Assembly (NCBI GenBank): GCA_009695305.1
Contig: SIBG01000018.1
Coordinates: forward strand, 1-53,967
Direction: 5' to 3'
DNA length: 53,967 nt
DNA from: Opitutus sp.
GTDB taxonomy: Bacteria > Verrucomicrobiota > Verrucomicrobiia > Opitutales > Opitutaceae
Under the pieces are notes generated by a model. The model saw only the letters and a list, made by a program, of their open reading frames with translations. It had not been told where the DNA came from and did not search any database. Shown one piece after another: positions 1 through 7,873 of this stretch; the stretch's first letter is position 1, and every line of letters begins with the position of its first letter. The translations under genes were made by a program, and so were the position numbers.

Positions 1-200
1 CGAGCGGCCGCACAGCTCGCTCGGCTATCTCGCTCCGCAACGCTTCGTCGCGGAAAAATCTTTACCAAGCCCAAGCTCCGGGCCGGACCGCCAAGCCGGT
101 CCGTCCCTCCGCTTGGGCTTGCCAACCACCACCGCAGTCATCACATCAACCAACGCTACGGACTAACATTCCACCTGGCCCAGTTTTCGGGACCCACTCA
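1..200. mobile_element. Left IS-like terminal segment (inverted copy of right end)
   Basis: Bases 31-200 match the reverse complement of 53798-53967 over 170 bp with about six mismatches, and bases 1-30 continue the left copy. The outer boundary of the shared sequence falls exactly at TGAGTGGGTCCC (reverse strand, ending at base 200), as expected for the tip of a transposable element; TG...CA tips fit the IS3-type families, but no transposase is in view. Bases 66-121 hold nested inverted repeats: 11-bp arms at 66-76 and 111-121 around 7-bp arms at 84-90 and 97-103. A short frame inside (reverse strand, starting MTAVVV) stops before the window end. Family assignment is a guess; the repeat itself is directly seen. 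Confidence 0.6.
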
Positions 201-221
201 CTTACTGCTAAGAACTTAACC

Positions 222-259
222 TGGCGTCCCCACGGGGATTCGAACCGCCAACTTCCTAA
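222..259 (-). other. tRNA 3'-end-like fragment
   Basis: Read on the minus strand this stretch ends in a T-loop-like TTCGAAT, a CCCCG half stem and a terminal GGGGACGCCA, which looks like the last third of a tRNA including an encoded CCA. The 5' half of the T stem pairs poorly and no anticodon or D arm can be folded upstream, so it is not an intact tRNA. It may be an attachment-site remnant left by an integrating element, or a decayed tRNA. It lies 22 bp inside the IS-like end. Confidence 0.4.
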
Positions 260-840
260 CAACTGAAATGCTTCATTAAGCGTGCTTTAAGTTGTTTATG
301 AGTGAATTAGAACAAGCAACAAGATGAAGAAAAGCGCAGCGAAAACAAGCCAGAAACAGGGTTGCTGACAAATCTGTGGCAAATCTTGGGGCCTGTCTCT
401 GCATACTCGATACGTGCAATCGGTGCAGATAGGCGAATCACGCCGCTGGTCGCAAACTGCCGTCGACGGCATGGCGCAGTTGATAGAGTTCGGGTTCGTG
501 AACTCAATTTTCAGAGGGCGAACCACCGTTCTGACACCTCAAGCGCGAAACTCGGAGGAGCCAAACCACCCGGAAACCCGGCGCACGCCTGCTCCCAGCG
601 AATCGGGATTAGGATCATTAGAATCATTTTGCCTCCCCTGTGCACAATTCTTCCGTGCAACGATTGAGCGCTGCTAGTCGCGGCAACATGCGAAGAGTGG
701 CTCACATATCACGGGACTTGCGGCTGCTGTTCGCAGGCCGGCTCCTAGCGAGCCCACGACGCAGCCCTGTCTTGTCCGGCGCAACTACACCTTCTAACCG
801 GGATTCTGCTGAACCATTTCTAGCGCTTCGACGAAGTTCT
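260..840. other. Gene-poor stretch, no supported gene
   Basis: Only short overlapping frames occur here. None shows a recognisable domain or a convincing ribosome binding site, and base composition drifts below that of the neighbouring genes in the first 300 bases. One minus-strand frame near 296-526 has a hydrophobic tail, but nothing supports expression. It reads as decayed sequence between an IS-like end and broken genes. Confidence 0.5.
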
Positions 841-906
841 TTACGGTGTCGCGTTGGGGAACCCCGCGCCGGGCAGCCGCAAGTAATGGAGCATGTATCT
901 TTGCAT
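841..906 (-). CDS. Possible 21-residue peptide or remnant of a small gene
   Basis: An ATG at 906 is preceded by a good Shine-Dalgarno sequence (GGAGG about five bases upstream), only ten bases after the stop of the radC remnant. The frame gives a 21-residue peptide ending at TAA. Immediately downstream a second frame continues with coherent codons (VKNFVEALEMVQQNPG, then stop), so the two parts may be one small gene of about 38 residues broken by a frameshift. I do not recognise the product. The strong ribosome binding site is the main support. Confidence 0.3.
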   Translation of the reverse strand: MQRYMLHYLRLPGAGFPNATP

Positions 907-916
907 GTCGTCCTCC

Positions 917-1498
917 TTAGAGCTGTCCCGCACTACGGAAACTGTAGTAACCGAGTGCCAATGGATCGGCGCCGGCGCTGCCGACAATTACGTGATCGAA
1001 GAGTTCAATATCGACGGTCTTTGCCGCTTCCCGGAGCTGCCTGGTCACCTGTAAATCGGCCGCGCCCGGCGCTGGGTCCCCGGACGGGTGATTGTGGACA
1101 CATACAATTCCGGTCGCGCTCTGCCGGATCGCCTCCCGATAAACCTCGCGGGGATGAGCGAGTGCGGCCGTAGCGGTGCCGGAGCTGACTTCAACCTGTT
1201 TGATGAGCCGATTCTTTCGGTTGAGACAGAGAACCCGGAACTTTTCGACGTGGATGCCCCGTGCGTAGGGAGCGATGTGAGCCGCGATCAATTCGGGCCG
1301 GTTGAGCATGGGTGCCTGCCCGGCTGGTTGCCTAATCATTCGTCGGCCGACTTCGATGAGTGCGGCAAGCTGCCGACCCTTGGCCCGGCCGATGCCTTTC
1401 AGTCGGCGGAAATCGTCCGGCTGCCAACTGGCGAGTCCGGCGATGGACCCGGCCTGGGCGATCAATTGTGAGGCGAGTTCAAGAACGGAATGACCGTG
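917..1498 (-). pseudogene. radC: RadC-family C-terminal part, fused to a truncated FAD oxidase
   Basis: The C-terminal ~193 codons of the chimeric frame are RadC-like. A helix-hairpin-helix region with KGIGRAKGRQLAAL is followed by the JAB/MPN domain with the metal-binding motif VHNHPSGDP and its downstream Asp. The serine expected in the JAMM motif (HxH-x7-S-x2-D) is Gly here. The normal RadC N-terminus (about 30 residues ahead of SVLELA) is missing, and the frame instead runs without interruption from an oxidase sequence, with the join at about 1496-1503. RadC proteins are JAMM-domain homologues of unclear role. Loss of the start, plus an in-frame stop further upstream in the fused oxidase, makes independent expression doubtful. 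Confidence 0.75.
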
Positions 1499-2566
1499 GA
1501 TTTCCTCGCGCCGGTCGTGGCGAATCTCCACGACCAACACCGCACCAGGATCACCCACCACGAAGAAACGGTTCTTCGCCTGATCGAGATTGGACTTCGT
1601 GCAGTCCAGGATGTGGCGGTCGATCAGCTCGCAGCCGGACGGGCGGTGCCGCATCGCGATGACTGTAGCGCGGAGGGCCTCCTGCACCGTGGCAAAATGC
1701 GCGCATAAGAGCGCGCCGGGCGGCGGGACGGGTTCGCAGGTGAGTTCGAACTCCACGCCAAGAAACAGCGTGCCCTCGGAACCGGCCATCAGTCGGCAAA
1801 GGTTGAAGGGCCGATCCGATGCCGGATCGAACACCGCGCAGTCCAGCAACTGGTCGAGCGCATAGCCGGTGTTGCGGCGCGTCACACCCGGCTTCGGGAA
1901 ATGTTCGTGAATGCTCGAGCGGTTTGCGGCCGAGCCAAGCAGATCGCGCACCCCGCGGTAAATTCGGGTTTCCAGTGTATTTGGCCCGGCGCACTTCGCC
2001 TCGAACTCCTCGCGCGTCAGCGGCCCAAACGTGACCGACGAACCGTCACTCAGGAAGCCACGCACCGAGAGCAGATGGTCGCGCGTCGATCCGTAAACGA
2101 TCTAGTTCGCGCCGCAGGAATTGTTTCCGACCATGCCGCCGATCATTGCGCGATTGGGGGTCGAAGTTTCCGGCGCGAAAAAAAGTCTGTAGGGCTTGAG
2201 TGCGAGGTTGAGTTCGTTGCGCACCACGCCCGGCTTCACGCGACCCCGTCGTCGCGGCGCATCGACCGCGAGGATGCGATTCAAATGCCGGCCGACATCG
2301 ACGACGCTGCCCGGCCCGACGACCTGACCGGCGAGCGAAGTCCCGGCCGCGCGCGGAATCAGTCCAAGCCCGTGCCGTCGCGCAAATGCCACGAGCTGCG
2401 CCAAATCGCCTTCGGTGCGAGGCAGCGCCATGGCGAGCGGCTGTTCCTGATATTCGGAAGCGTCCGTCGCGTAGAGCGAGCGCATCGTCTCGTGGCAATG
2501 GAACTCGCCCTCGAGTTGCGACGCGAGGCCGTCCAAGTCGGCGGACGTGCAGGTATGGGCACTCAT
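1499..2566 (-). pseudogene. FAD-linked oxidase (GlcD/YdiJ type), amber stop and truncated
   Basis: Starting at ATG 2566 the product has the PCMH-type FAD-binding fold of D-lactate/glycolate oxidases, with PRAAGTSLAGQ and GGMVGNNSCGAN, the latter a signature of the large YdiJ-like oxidases. A TAG at 2102-2104 interrupts it where a Ser (TCG) would be expected, and the same frame then resumes with IVYGSTRDHLLSVRG. After some 350 codons it passes directly into RadC sequence, so the C-terminal half, including any iron-sulfur region, is missing. It begins 10 bp after the FGGY kinase stop, so it was probably the third gene of that operon. Two independent lesions make this a confident pseudogene. Confidence 0.82.
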
Positions 2567-2576
2567 GGCAGGCAGT

Positions 2577-3938
2577 TCACGGCGACCAATTCCGGTAGAA
2601 CGCGGTGTTCTCAGGGTTGGGTTCGAAACGCCGACCGGGCAGGAGCATCGCGTCCACCGCCGCCGCGGAGTTGCGCTGCCACCCCGCCGCGACGCTCGCG
2701 AGCATTGCGGCGCCGAGACAAGCGCGCTCGGGCGAAGCCGGTGTCATGATGGCCACTCCGAACATATCCGCCTTGATCTGAAGCCAGAGGGCGCTGCGCG
2801 CTCCGCCACCGGTGGCCACGATGTTCGCCACGGTGGCACCACCGGCCACCCGGTGAATTAGCTCGCGATGTGTCGCCGCGATTTTCTCGAGCAGATGGCG
2901 CACCGCACCGGCGTGCCCGCCGCCGGCGGATTTCCGCGCTGCGCCGGCTCCCGGCTGCACCGTCGCCGCCTGCGCGAGCAATTCTTCCAAGGTGAATTCC
3001 GCGGCGCAGCGCCGCTGGTAGTCCTCAAGTTGCCCTGCGCCGGCGGGATCGAACGCCAGACGGAAAAAGCGCCGTCCATCGAAGTGTGGTCCGTGATAGC
3101 AGCCGCCGCAGGGCGTGGGCGAATCCACCAGCGTCATCGCGGCCAGCACGGTGCCGGTGGAAATGCTCACGTCCGCCAATTTCCCCAAACCGGAACCGAG
3201 CGCAGCGACATGGTGGTCGAGTCCGCCCACGGCAAACCGCACACCCGCGGGTAAGCCGAGCAAGTCGGTCGTCCACCCCAGCGTGCGACCGACTGGCGTG
3301 CCGGGTGGCAGCGGCTTCGACAATAGCGCCGCATCGATCCGAAACGCCGCGAGCGCCTCCGGCCACCACTGCTTTTTCTCCAAATCGTAGAGCCCGAGAA
3401 ACGCCGCGGTGCTCGCGTCGCCGACCCGCTCGCCAGTTAGGGCGAAGGCAAAATAGTCCGCCATCGTCATGACGTGGTGAGCCCGGCCCCACATATCCGC
3501 GTGTTGCGTCTGAAACCAACGCCACTTCGCAACCGCAAAGCCGCCGGACAAGCCCTCGAATCCCACCGTGCGCCGAAACACCTCGCGCCGCGCGAACGCC
3601 ACCGCTTCCGGCGCGAGTGGTTCGCCCCGCTCGTCGGTCCACAGCACCAACGGCGTCAGCGGCGCGGCGGCGCGATCCAACAACACGAAACTGTTTGCCT
3701 GCGAGGAATACGACAGCGCGGAGATATCGCCGGCCCGCGCCCCGGCCTCGACCAGCGCGGCGGCCAACCCGCGGCGCAGCAGCTCCCAGAATCGCTCCAC
3801 GGCGAGTTCGCTTCGCCCCGGTGCGGGCGTGTCCTTCTCCACCGCGACCCGCCCCAGCCCTCGGAGGGCACCGGCCTCGTCGAACAACCCGACCTTGAAA
3901 TAAGACGTGCCAAGATCGATGCCGAGGAGCAGGGACAT
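2577..3938 (-). CDS. FGGY-family carbohydrate kinase
   Basis: This 453-residue protein has the FGGY kinase layout: an N-terminal ATPase loop GIDLGTSYFKVGLFD, the catalytic Asp in GGLDHHVAALGSG at about residue 240, and a C-terminal GGGARSALWLQIKADMFG block before the final ATP-binding region. The family phosphorylates sugars or polyols with ATP in the cytoplasm; xylulokinase-like members are closest in style, but the substrate is not predictable. It starts 11 bp after the ceramidase-like gene and is followed within 10 bp by the broken oxidase, so the three form one operon facing away from the DeoR operon. Slightly shorter than usual (about 490 residues), with no key motif missing. Confidence 0.88.
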   Translation of the reverse strand: MSLLLGIDLGTSYFKVGLFDEAGALRGLGRVAVEKDTPAPGRSELAVERFWELLRRGLAAALVEAGARAGDISALSYSSQANSFVLLDRAAAPLTPLVLWTDERGEPLAPEAVAFARREVFRRTVGFEGLSGGFAVAKWRWFQTQHADMWGRAHHVMTMADYFAFALTGERVGDASTAAFLGLYDLEKKQWWPEALAAFRIDAALLSKPLPPGTPVGRTLGWTTDLLGLPAGVRFAVGGLDHHVAALGSGLGKLADVSISTGTVLAAMTLVDSPTPCGGCYHGPHFDGRRFFRLAFDPAGAGQLEDYQRRCAAEFTLEELLAQAATVQPGAGAARKSAGGGHAGAVRHLLEKIAATHRELIHRVAGGATVANIVATGGGARSALWLQIKADMFGVAIMTPASPERACLGAAMLASVAAGWQRNSAAAVDAMLLPGRRFEPNPENTAFYRNWSP

Positions 3939-3949
3939 GAAAAAGCGAG

Positions 3950-5329
3950 TTAAGTTTTCACCGCCAAAAGCGCGACGGACATCTCGACAAAACGCGCGCC
4001 GTTGGCCGGTGCAAACACGGCATTGGTCGCCTCATAGACTCCGCGCGCCGCCGCCTCCTCCGTCACGACGTAGCCCTGCAACTCGCCATTGGCCATCGTC
4101 ACGACAAAGGCCCTCGGCACGCGCCGTCTGAGTTCGAGTCCGAACTCGACAAAAAATTCGCCGGGCCAGCCAACAAACGACCATGGCCCGATCCGCATCA
4201 CTTGAATCTCCGCCGGCATGCACGCCGCGATCGCCTTCGCCAAGCGCCCGTCGGCGGCGGCCCGCGCCAGCTCCGCCGTTTCCTCGGCCCCGAACACATC
4301 GCACTCCGCCGTGCGCACGATTTGCCGCGACGCATTCTCCGCCTTGAGCCGTGCAAACCGCGCCCGCGCCGCCGCCACGTTGCCCGCCGCTTCCTCCGCA
4401 GCCGGAAACTCGCGGGGCGTCGCGTGGAGGAATGTCCGCACACTCCCCACCACCGCGTCACGGCGATAGTCCGCCGACGCCAGCAACGCGGCGACATTGC
4501 GCCCGAGGATTTCTCCGAGCCGCTCCGCTTCGGCAAACGTGTTCGCGCGCGTCACGTGCCGTGGGCTCTGGTTCCCCGAGGCGCCCTGGAGGAACAACAC
4601 TGAACCGGTGGACGGCAACGCCACCCGGCGCAGATGCCGACGCGCGAAAAAAGGAAAATCCGCACTCATGAGGGTCGAGTCCTCGTGCAGCACAGTCGGA
4701 TGCATCGCGCACACGAGCATGCAGGCGAGAGTCCGCGAACTGGCGAAGGCACGCACGACCAGCACAGGCACATCGAGGTCCGCCGGCCCGCTCGGATCGT
4801 GGCGATTGGTGCCCACGCCATCGGCACGCGCCAGGGCGAATCCCACTTCGGCCGGCTCCGCCCCACGCACCGCCTGCTCCGCGGCCGCGACCACCCGCTC
4901 GGTGAACAGCGCAAGATACTGCGGATCGGTTTTCGGCACCACGGGGTCGGCGGCGTTGCTGAGATAGTCCAGCATGAGCGGGCCGGAGTGCGTGTGGGTC
5001 GCCGTCACCATGATGACCTCCTCCGGCACGCCTGTCCGCTCGTGGATGCGACGTCGAATCTCCGCCGCGTGGGTTTTTGAAACGAAGATCACGTCATTCG
5101 CGAGAAAGAGCACGCTCCCTCCATCTTGGCTCCGCAGATAAAGCGCCGCGCACTCCAGCGGATCGTGGATGCCTGTGCTCATGCGCGGCACGTGCGGATA
5201 ACCAAAAAGAAACACGGAGCCCGGCGGCGTGACGTCGACCGTCGCGGCTCCGGCCATCAGGCCGGCGGCCGCAGGAGCGTCCGTGATTGGGTGAACGGGG
5301 ATTTCGGGCGCGGGTTGATTGGTGGGCAT
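3950..5329 (-). CDS. Neutral/alkaline ceramidase-like hydrolase
   Basis: The protein (about 459 residues from the start chosen) matches the N-terminal catalytic domain of neutral/alkaline non-lysosomal ceramidases: TATHTHSGP with the zinc-binding histidines, SADFPFFARRHL, and FLQGASGNQSPR. Bacterial and planctomycete/verrucomicrobial members of this size lack the C-terminal domain of true ceramidases, and their substrates are mostly unknown, so a sphingolipid role is not implied. In-frame upstream starts exist at 5404 and 5428, but they would translate the AT-rich operator region; 5329 begins just before conserved sequence. No convincing signal peptide from this start. It leads the kinase operon, divergent from the DeoR gene. 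Confidence 0.75.
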   Translation of the reverse strand: MPTNQPAPEIPVHPITDAPAAAGLMAGAATVDVTPPGSVFLFGYPHVPRMSTGIHDPLECAALYLRSQDGGSVLFLANDVIFVSKTHAAEIRRRIHERTGVPEEVIMVTATHTHSGPLMLDYLSNAADPVVPKTDPQYLALFTERVVAAAEQAVRGAEPAEVGFALARADGVGTNRHDPSGPADLDVPVLVVRAFASSRTLACMLVCAMHPTVLHEDSTLMSADFPFFARRHLRRVALPSTGSVLFLQGASGNQSPRHVTRANTFAEAERLGEILGRNVAALLASADYRRDAVVGSVRTFLHATPREFPAAEEAAGNVAAARARFARLKAENASRQIVRTAECDVFGAEETAELARAAADGRLAKAIAACMPAEIQVMRIGPWSFVGWPGEFFVEFGLELRRRVPRAFVVTMANGELQGYVVTEEAAARGVYEATNAVFAPANGARFVEMSVALLAVKT

Positions 5330-5373
5330 CGGAACAACGCGGGAAGCAGGGCGCAGCGTGTTTCGCCGGCGCC

Positions 5374-5430
5374 AAATGTAAATGTTAAAGAATGTTTGTT
5401 TCATATTTATTTTGACATTTCCTAACATTT
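5374..5430. promoter_or_regulatory. Probable DeoR operator array in a divergent promoter
   Basis: In an AT-rich island between divergent genes lie AAATGT (5374-5379) and AAATGTTA (5380-5387), mirrored by ACATTT (5415-5420) and TAACATTT (5423-5430). The two pairs form an inverted arrangement spanning 57 bp. DeoR-family repressors bind repeated short AT-rich boxes in such regions. The adjacent regulator gene starts 18 bp beyond the last box, so autoregulation plus control of the divergent kinase operon is the simple reading. Confidence 0.6.
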
Positions 5431-5448
5431 GCTGATTTCTCCGGCGCG

Positions 5449-6225
5449 ATGCAGCACCTCCCTTCCACCGCGCGGCAGAACCAGATTCGCGAGCGATTCT
5501 CCGCCCAGCCGGGCGTCTCGATCGCGGAGCTGGCGCGCGAGTTCGACGTGAGCGAGATGACCATTCGCCGCGATCTCGCGGCGCTCGAGGCCAAGACCCA
5601 CATCCAGCGAACGCACGGTGGTGCCGTGCTGACGGAGCGCATGATCCTCGAGTTCGACTACCGCGAACGCCGCGAGCAAAACCGCGCGGCGAAGCGCGCC
5701 ATCGCCGCCGAGGCCCGCCAGCTCGTCCAACCCGGCCAGCGCCTCCTGCTCGACACCGGCACGACTACGCTCGAACTCGCCGCGCTTCTCGTCGACGGCG
5801 AAGACCTGACCGTGATCACCCCGAGCCTCGCCGTGGCGTCGGAGTTGCAGCACGCGGCTGGCGTCGAAGTGATTCTTCTCGGCGGCGTGATTCGCCGCGG
5901 GAGTCCCGATCTCACCGGCCCTGTCACCGAGCACTGCCTCGAAATGTTCGCCGCCGATCTCGCGATTCAGGGCGCCGATGGCATCGGGCTCGATGGCACC
6001 ATCTACAATTCCGATCTGCGTCTCGCCCGCGTCGACAAACTGATGCGCCACGCCGCCAAGCGCAGTTGCGTGCTGGCCGACCACACCAAGATCGGCACGA
6101 CCGCCCTCGCGCGCAACGGTTCGCTCGCCGACGTGGACACCTTCATCACCGACTGCGGCGCGCCTGCCGAGGCACTGCGGCGCTTCACCAAGCTGGGCGT
6201 TAAAGTCGTTACCGTCTCGCCCTGA
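5449..6225 (+). CDS. DeoR-family transcriptional regulator
   Basis: A 258-residue regulator with an N-terminal winged helix-turn-helix typical of DeoR (VSEMTIRRDLAALE, then THGGAV at about residues 55-60) and a C-terminal sensor domain of the NagB/RpiA-like fold, with LLLDTGTTTLELA and ILLGGVIRRGSPDLTGP. DeoR proteins usually respond to phosphorylated sugars made by the pathway they control. Here it heads an operon with a sugar aldolase, a NagA-like deacetylase and a NagB-like isomerase, and faces an FGGY kinase operon, so the effector is probably a sugar phosphate from that pathway. Duplicated AAATGT/ACATTT boxes lie just upstream. Confidence 0.92.
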   Translation: MQHLPSTARQNQIRERFSAQPGVSIAELAREFDVSEMTIRRDLAALEAKTHIQRTHGGAVLTERMILEFDYRERREQNRAAKRAIAAEARQLVQPGQRLLLDTGTTTLELAALLVDGEDLTVITPSLAVASELQHAAGVEVILLGGVIRRGSPDLTGPVTEHCLEMFAADLAIQGADGIGLDGTIYNSDLRLARVDKLMRHAAKRSCVLADHTKIGTTALARNGSLADVDTFITDCGAPAEALRRFTKLGVKVVTVSP

Positions 6226-6249
6226 GTCGCGAACTCCCGTTTTTTTGCC

Positions 6250-7638
6250 ATGAGCAAAGCCACCCTCGAAGAATTCTCCACCCTTGCTTGGGGCCGCGTC
6301 GATCTCGCGCGCGTTCCGCACGTGCCCGTGCCGCCGCCGGGCCCGCGCTCGAAGCACTGGCACGACCGCTGCACACAGCACTTCAAGGGCCTCAGCAGCC
6401 AGGTGAAGCTTTTCCCGGTTTCCTTCGAGTCCGGCAGCGGCTGCGTGCTGCGCGATGTCGATGGCAACGACTACATCGATTTCTCCTCCGGCATCTACGT
6501 CACGACGCTCGGCCATTGTCATCCGAAGATCAGCGAAGGCATCGCGAAGGCCGCATCGACGCTGATGAATGCCCACGATTTCACCACGCCGATCAAGACC
6601 GAGCTGATGGAGAAACTCGCGTCCGTGCTCCCCGGCGATCTCAACGGTTTTCAACTCTACGACTGCGGCACTGCCGCGGTCGAGGCCGGCGTCCGCGTGC
6701 TGCGCGCCGCGACGGGCAAGCACGAGACGATTTCGTGCTTCAACGATTTTCACGGCAAGACCTACGGCGCCGCCTCGCTCGGTCACATCCGCTCCCACGT
6801 CTACGGCGCCGTCCGCGCGCCCGGCGCGCACATGGTGCCGCGCCCCGACACCTACCGCCCGATGTGGACCAAGCCCGACGGAACGATCGACACCGACGCC
6901 TACCTGCGCTTTTACGGCGAATATCTCGACAAGGGCACCGTGGGCGCCGTCGCCGGCTTCGTGCTCGAGCCGATCCAGGGCTGGGGCGGCTCGGTGATGC
7001 CGCCGGATGATTTTTTCCCGAAGCTCCGGAAATTCTGCGACGACCGGAGAATCCTCCTGATGGCGGACGAGGTCCTCACGAGTTGGGGCCGCACCGGCAA
7101 GTGGCTCTGCATGGAACACTGGGGCGTCGTGCCGGATGTCGTCACGATGGGCAAGGGCTTCGGCAACGGCTTCCCCGTCACGTGCGTCGCCGTGCGCGAG
7201 AAATACAAGGAGAGCTTCGAGAGCATCTCCGCCTCCAGCAGCTACGGCGGAAATCCGATGGCCTGCGCCGCGGCGCTTATCTCCACACAAGTCATCGAGG
7301 AAGAGAATCTCCTCGCGCACGCCGCGCACCTCGGCGAGGTCGCGCTGCGCCGCATGGAAAAAATGCAGGCCGCGCACAAAATCATCGGCGACGTGCGCGC
7401 CAAGGGCTGCCTCATGGGCATCGAGCTCGTGAAGGACCGCGCGACGAAGGAGCCCTTCGATCAGGCCGGCGCGCTCGTCTACCAGCGCGCGTTCCGCAAG
7501 GGTCTCGCGTGGATTCCCGCCGGCCACATCCTGCGCATGAGCCCGCCCATCGTGATGGACGAGGACACGCTGCTCAAGGGCCTCGACCTCATCGACGAGG
7601 CTATCGGCGAAACCGCGAAGGAACTCGGTCACCACTGA
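6250..7638 (+). CDS. Class III PLP-dependent aminotransferase
   Basis: The 462-residue protein is a fold-type I, class III aminotransferase. It shows the N-terminal DVDGNDYIDFSSGI block, GTAAVEAGVRVLRAATGK, the cofactor-contacting Asp in LLMADEVLTSWGRTG and the PLP lysine in VTMGKGFGNGFPV. Family members move amino groups to aldehydes or ketones of small amines, omega-amino acids or amino sugars. It follows the DeoR gene by 24 bp. Its presence next to NagA- and NagB-like enzymes suggests an amino-sugar or sugar-amine substrate, but this is inference. The substrate class cannot be read from the sequence. Confidence 0.88.
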   Translation: MSKATLEEFSTLAWGRVDLARVPHVPVPPPGPRSKHWHDRCTQHFKGLSSQVKLFPVSFESGSGCVLRDVDGNDYIDFSSGIYVTTLGHCHPKISEGIAKAASTLMNAHDFTTPIKTELMEKLASVLPGDLNGFQLYDCGTAAVEAGVRVLRAATGKHETISCFNDFHGKTYGAASLGHIRSHVYGAVRAPGAHMVPRPDTYRPMWTKPDGTIDTDAYLRFYGEYLDKGTVGAVAGFVLEPIQGWGGSVMPPDDFFPKLRKFCDDRRILLMADEVLTSWGRTGKWLCMEHWGVVPDVVTMGKGFGNGFPVTCVAVREKYKESFESISASSSYGGNPMACAAALISTQVIEEENLLAHAAHLGEVALRRMEKMQAAHKIIGDVRAKGCLMGIELVKDRATKEPFDQAGALVYQRAFRKGLAWIPAGHILRMSPPIVMDEDTLLKGLDLIDEAIGETAKELGHH

Positions 7639-7663
7639 TATGAACTAGCAGCCACCGCATCGT

Positions 7664-7873
7664 TTGGCCGCGAGCCGGCGCCAAGGCAATGTGATGGTGC
7701 TCGCCCCCGGGGCGAGCCACCGCATGACCGTGACTATCACCGCCCATCAAGGGGCCGCCGCCGTCGCGCGGCTGCAGGGCCGGATCAATTTCATCCAAAA
7801 ACAAGTTCGCCCCGGATTGCTGTCGCAGCCCAAGTTCGAGGTCCGCCCAAAACGGCTGAGACGTGTGCGGTGA
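7664..7873 (+). pseudogene. Remnant of an operon gene, aldose-epimerase-like C-terminus
   Basis: The frame gives about 69 residues with VMVLAPGASHRMTVTITAH, which resembles the C-terminal strand region (LxPGE followed by alternating hydrophobics) of aldose 1-epimerase-like proteins. It has no good start and no N-terminal domain. Its stop overlaps the GTG start of the aldolase as GTGA (7870-7873), the pattern of translationally coupled operon genes. I read it as the tail of a deleted gene that once sat between aminotransferase and aldolase. The family assignment is weak; a chance frame is the alternative. Confidence 0.3.

Noticed and set aside
296..526. Minus-strand frame with a hydrophobic C-terminus as a small membrane protein
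   Set aside because: No ribosome binding site, atypical codon use and overlap with other random frames; nothing recognisable.
5422..7635. Very long minus-strand frame opposite the DeoR and aminotransferase genes
   Set aside because: Composition is His/Arg/Glu-rich, typical of the antisense of GC-rich genes; the plus-strand genes have clear domains.
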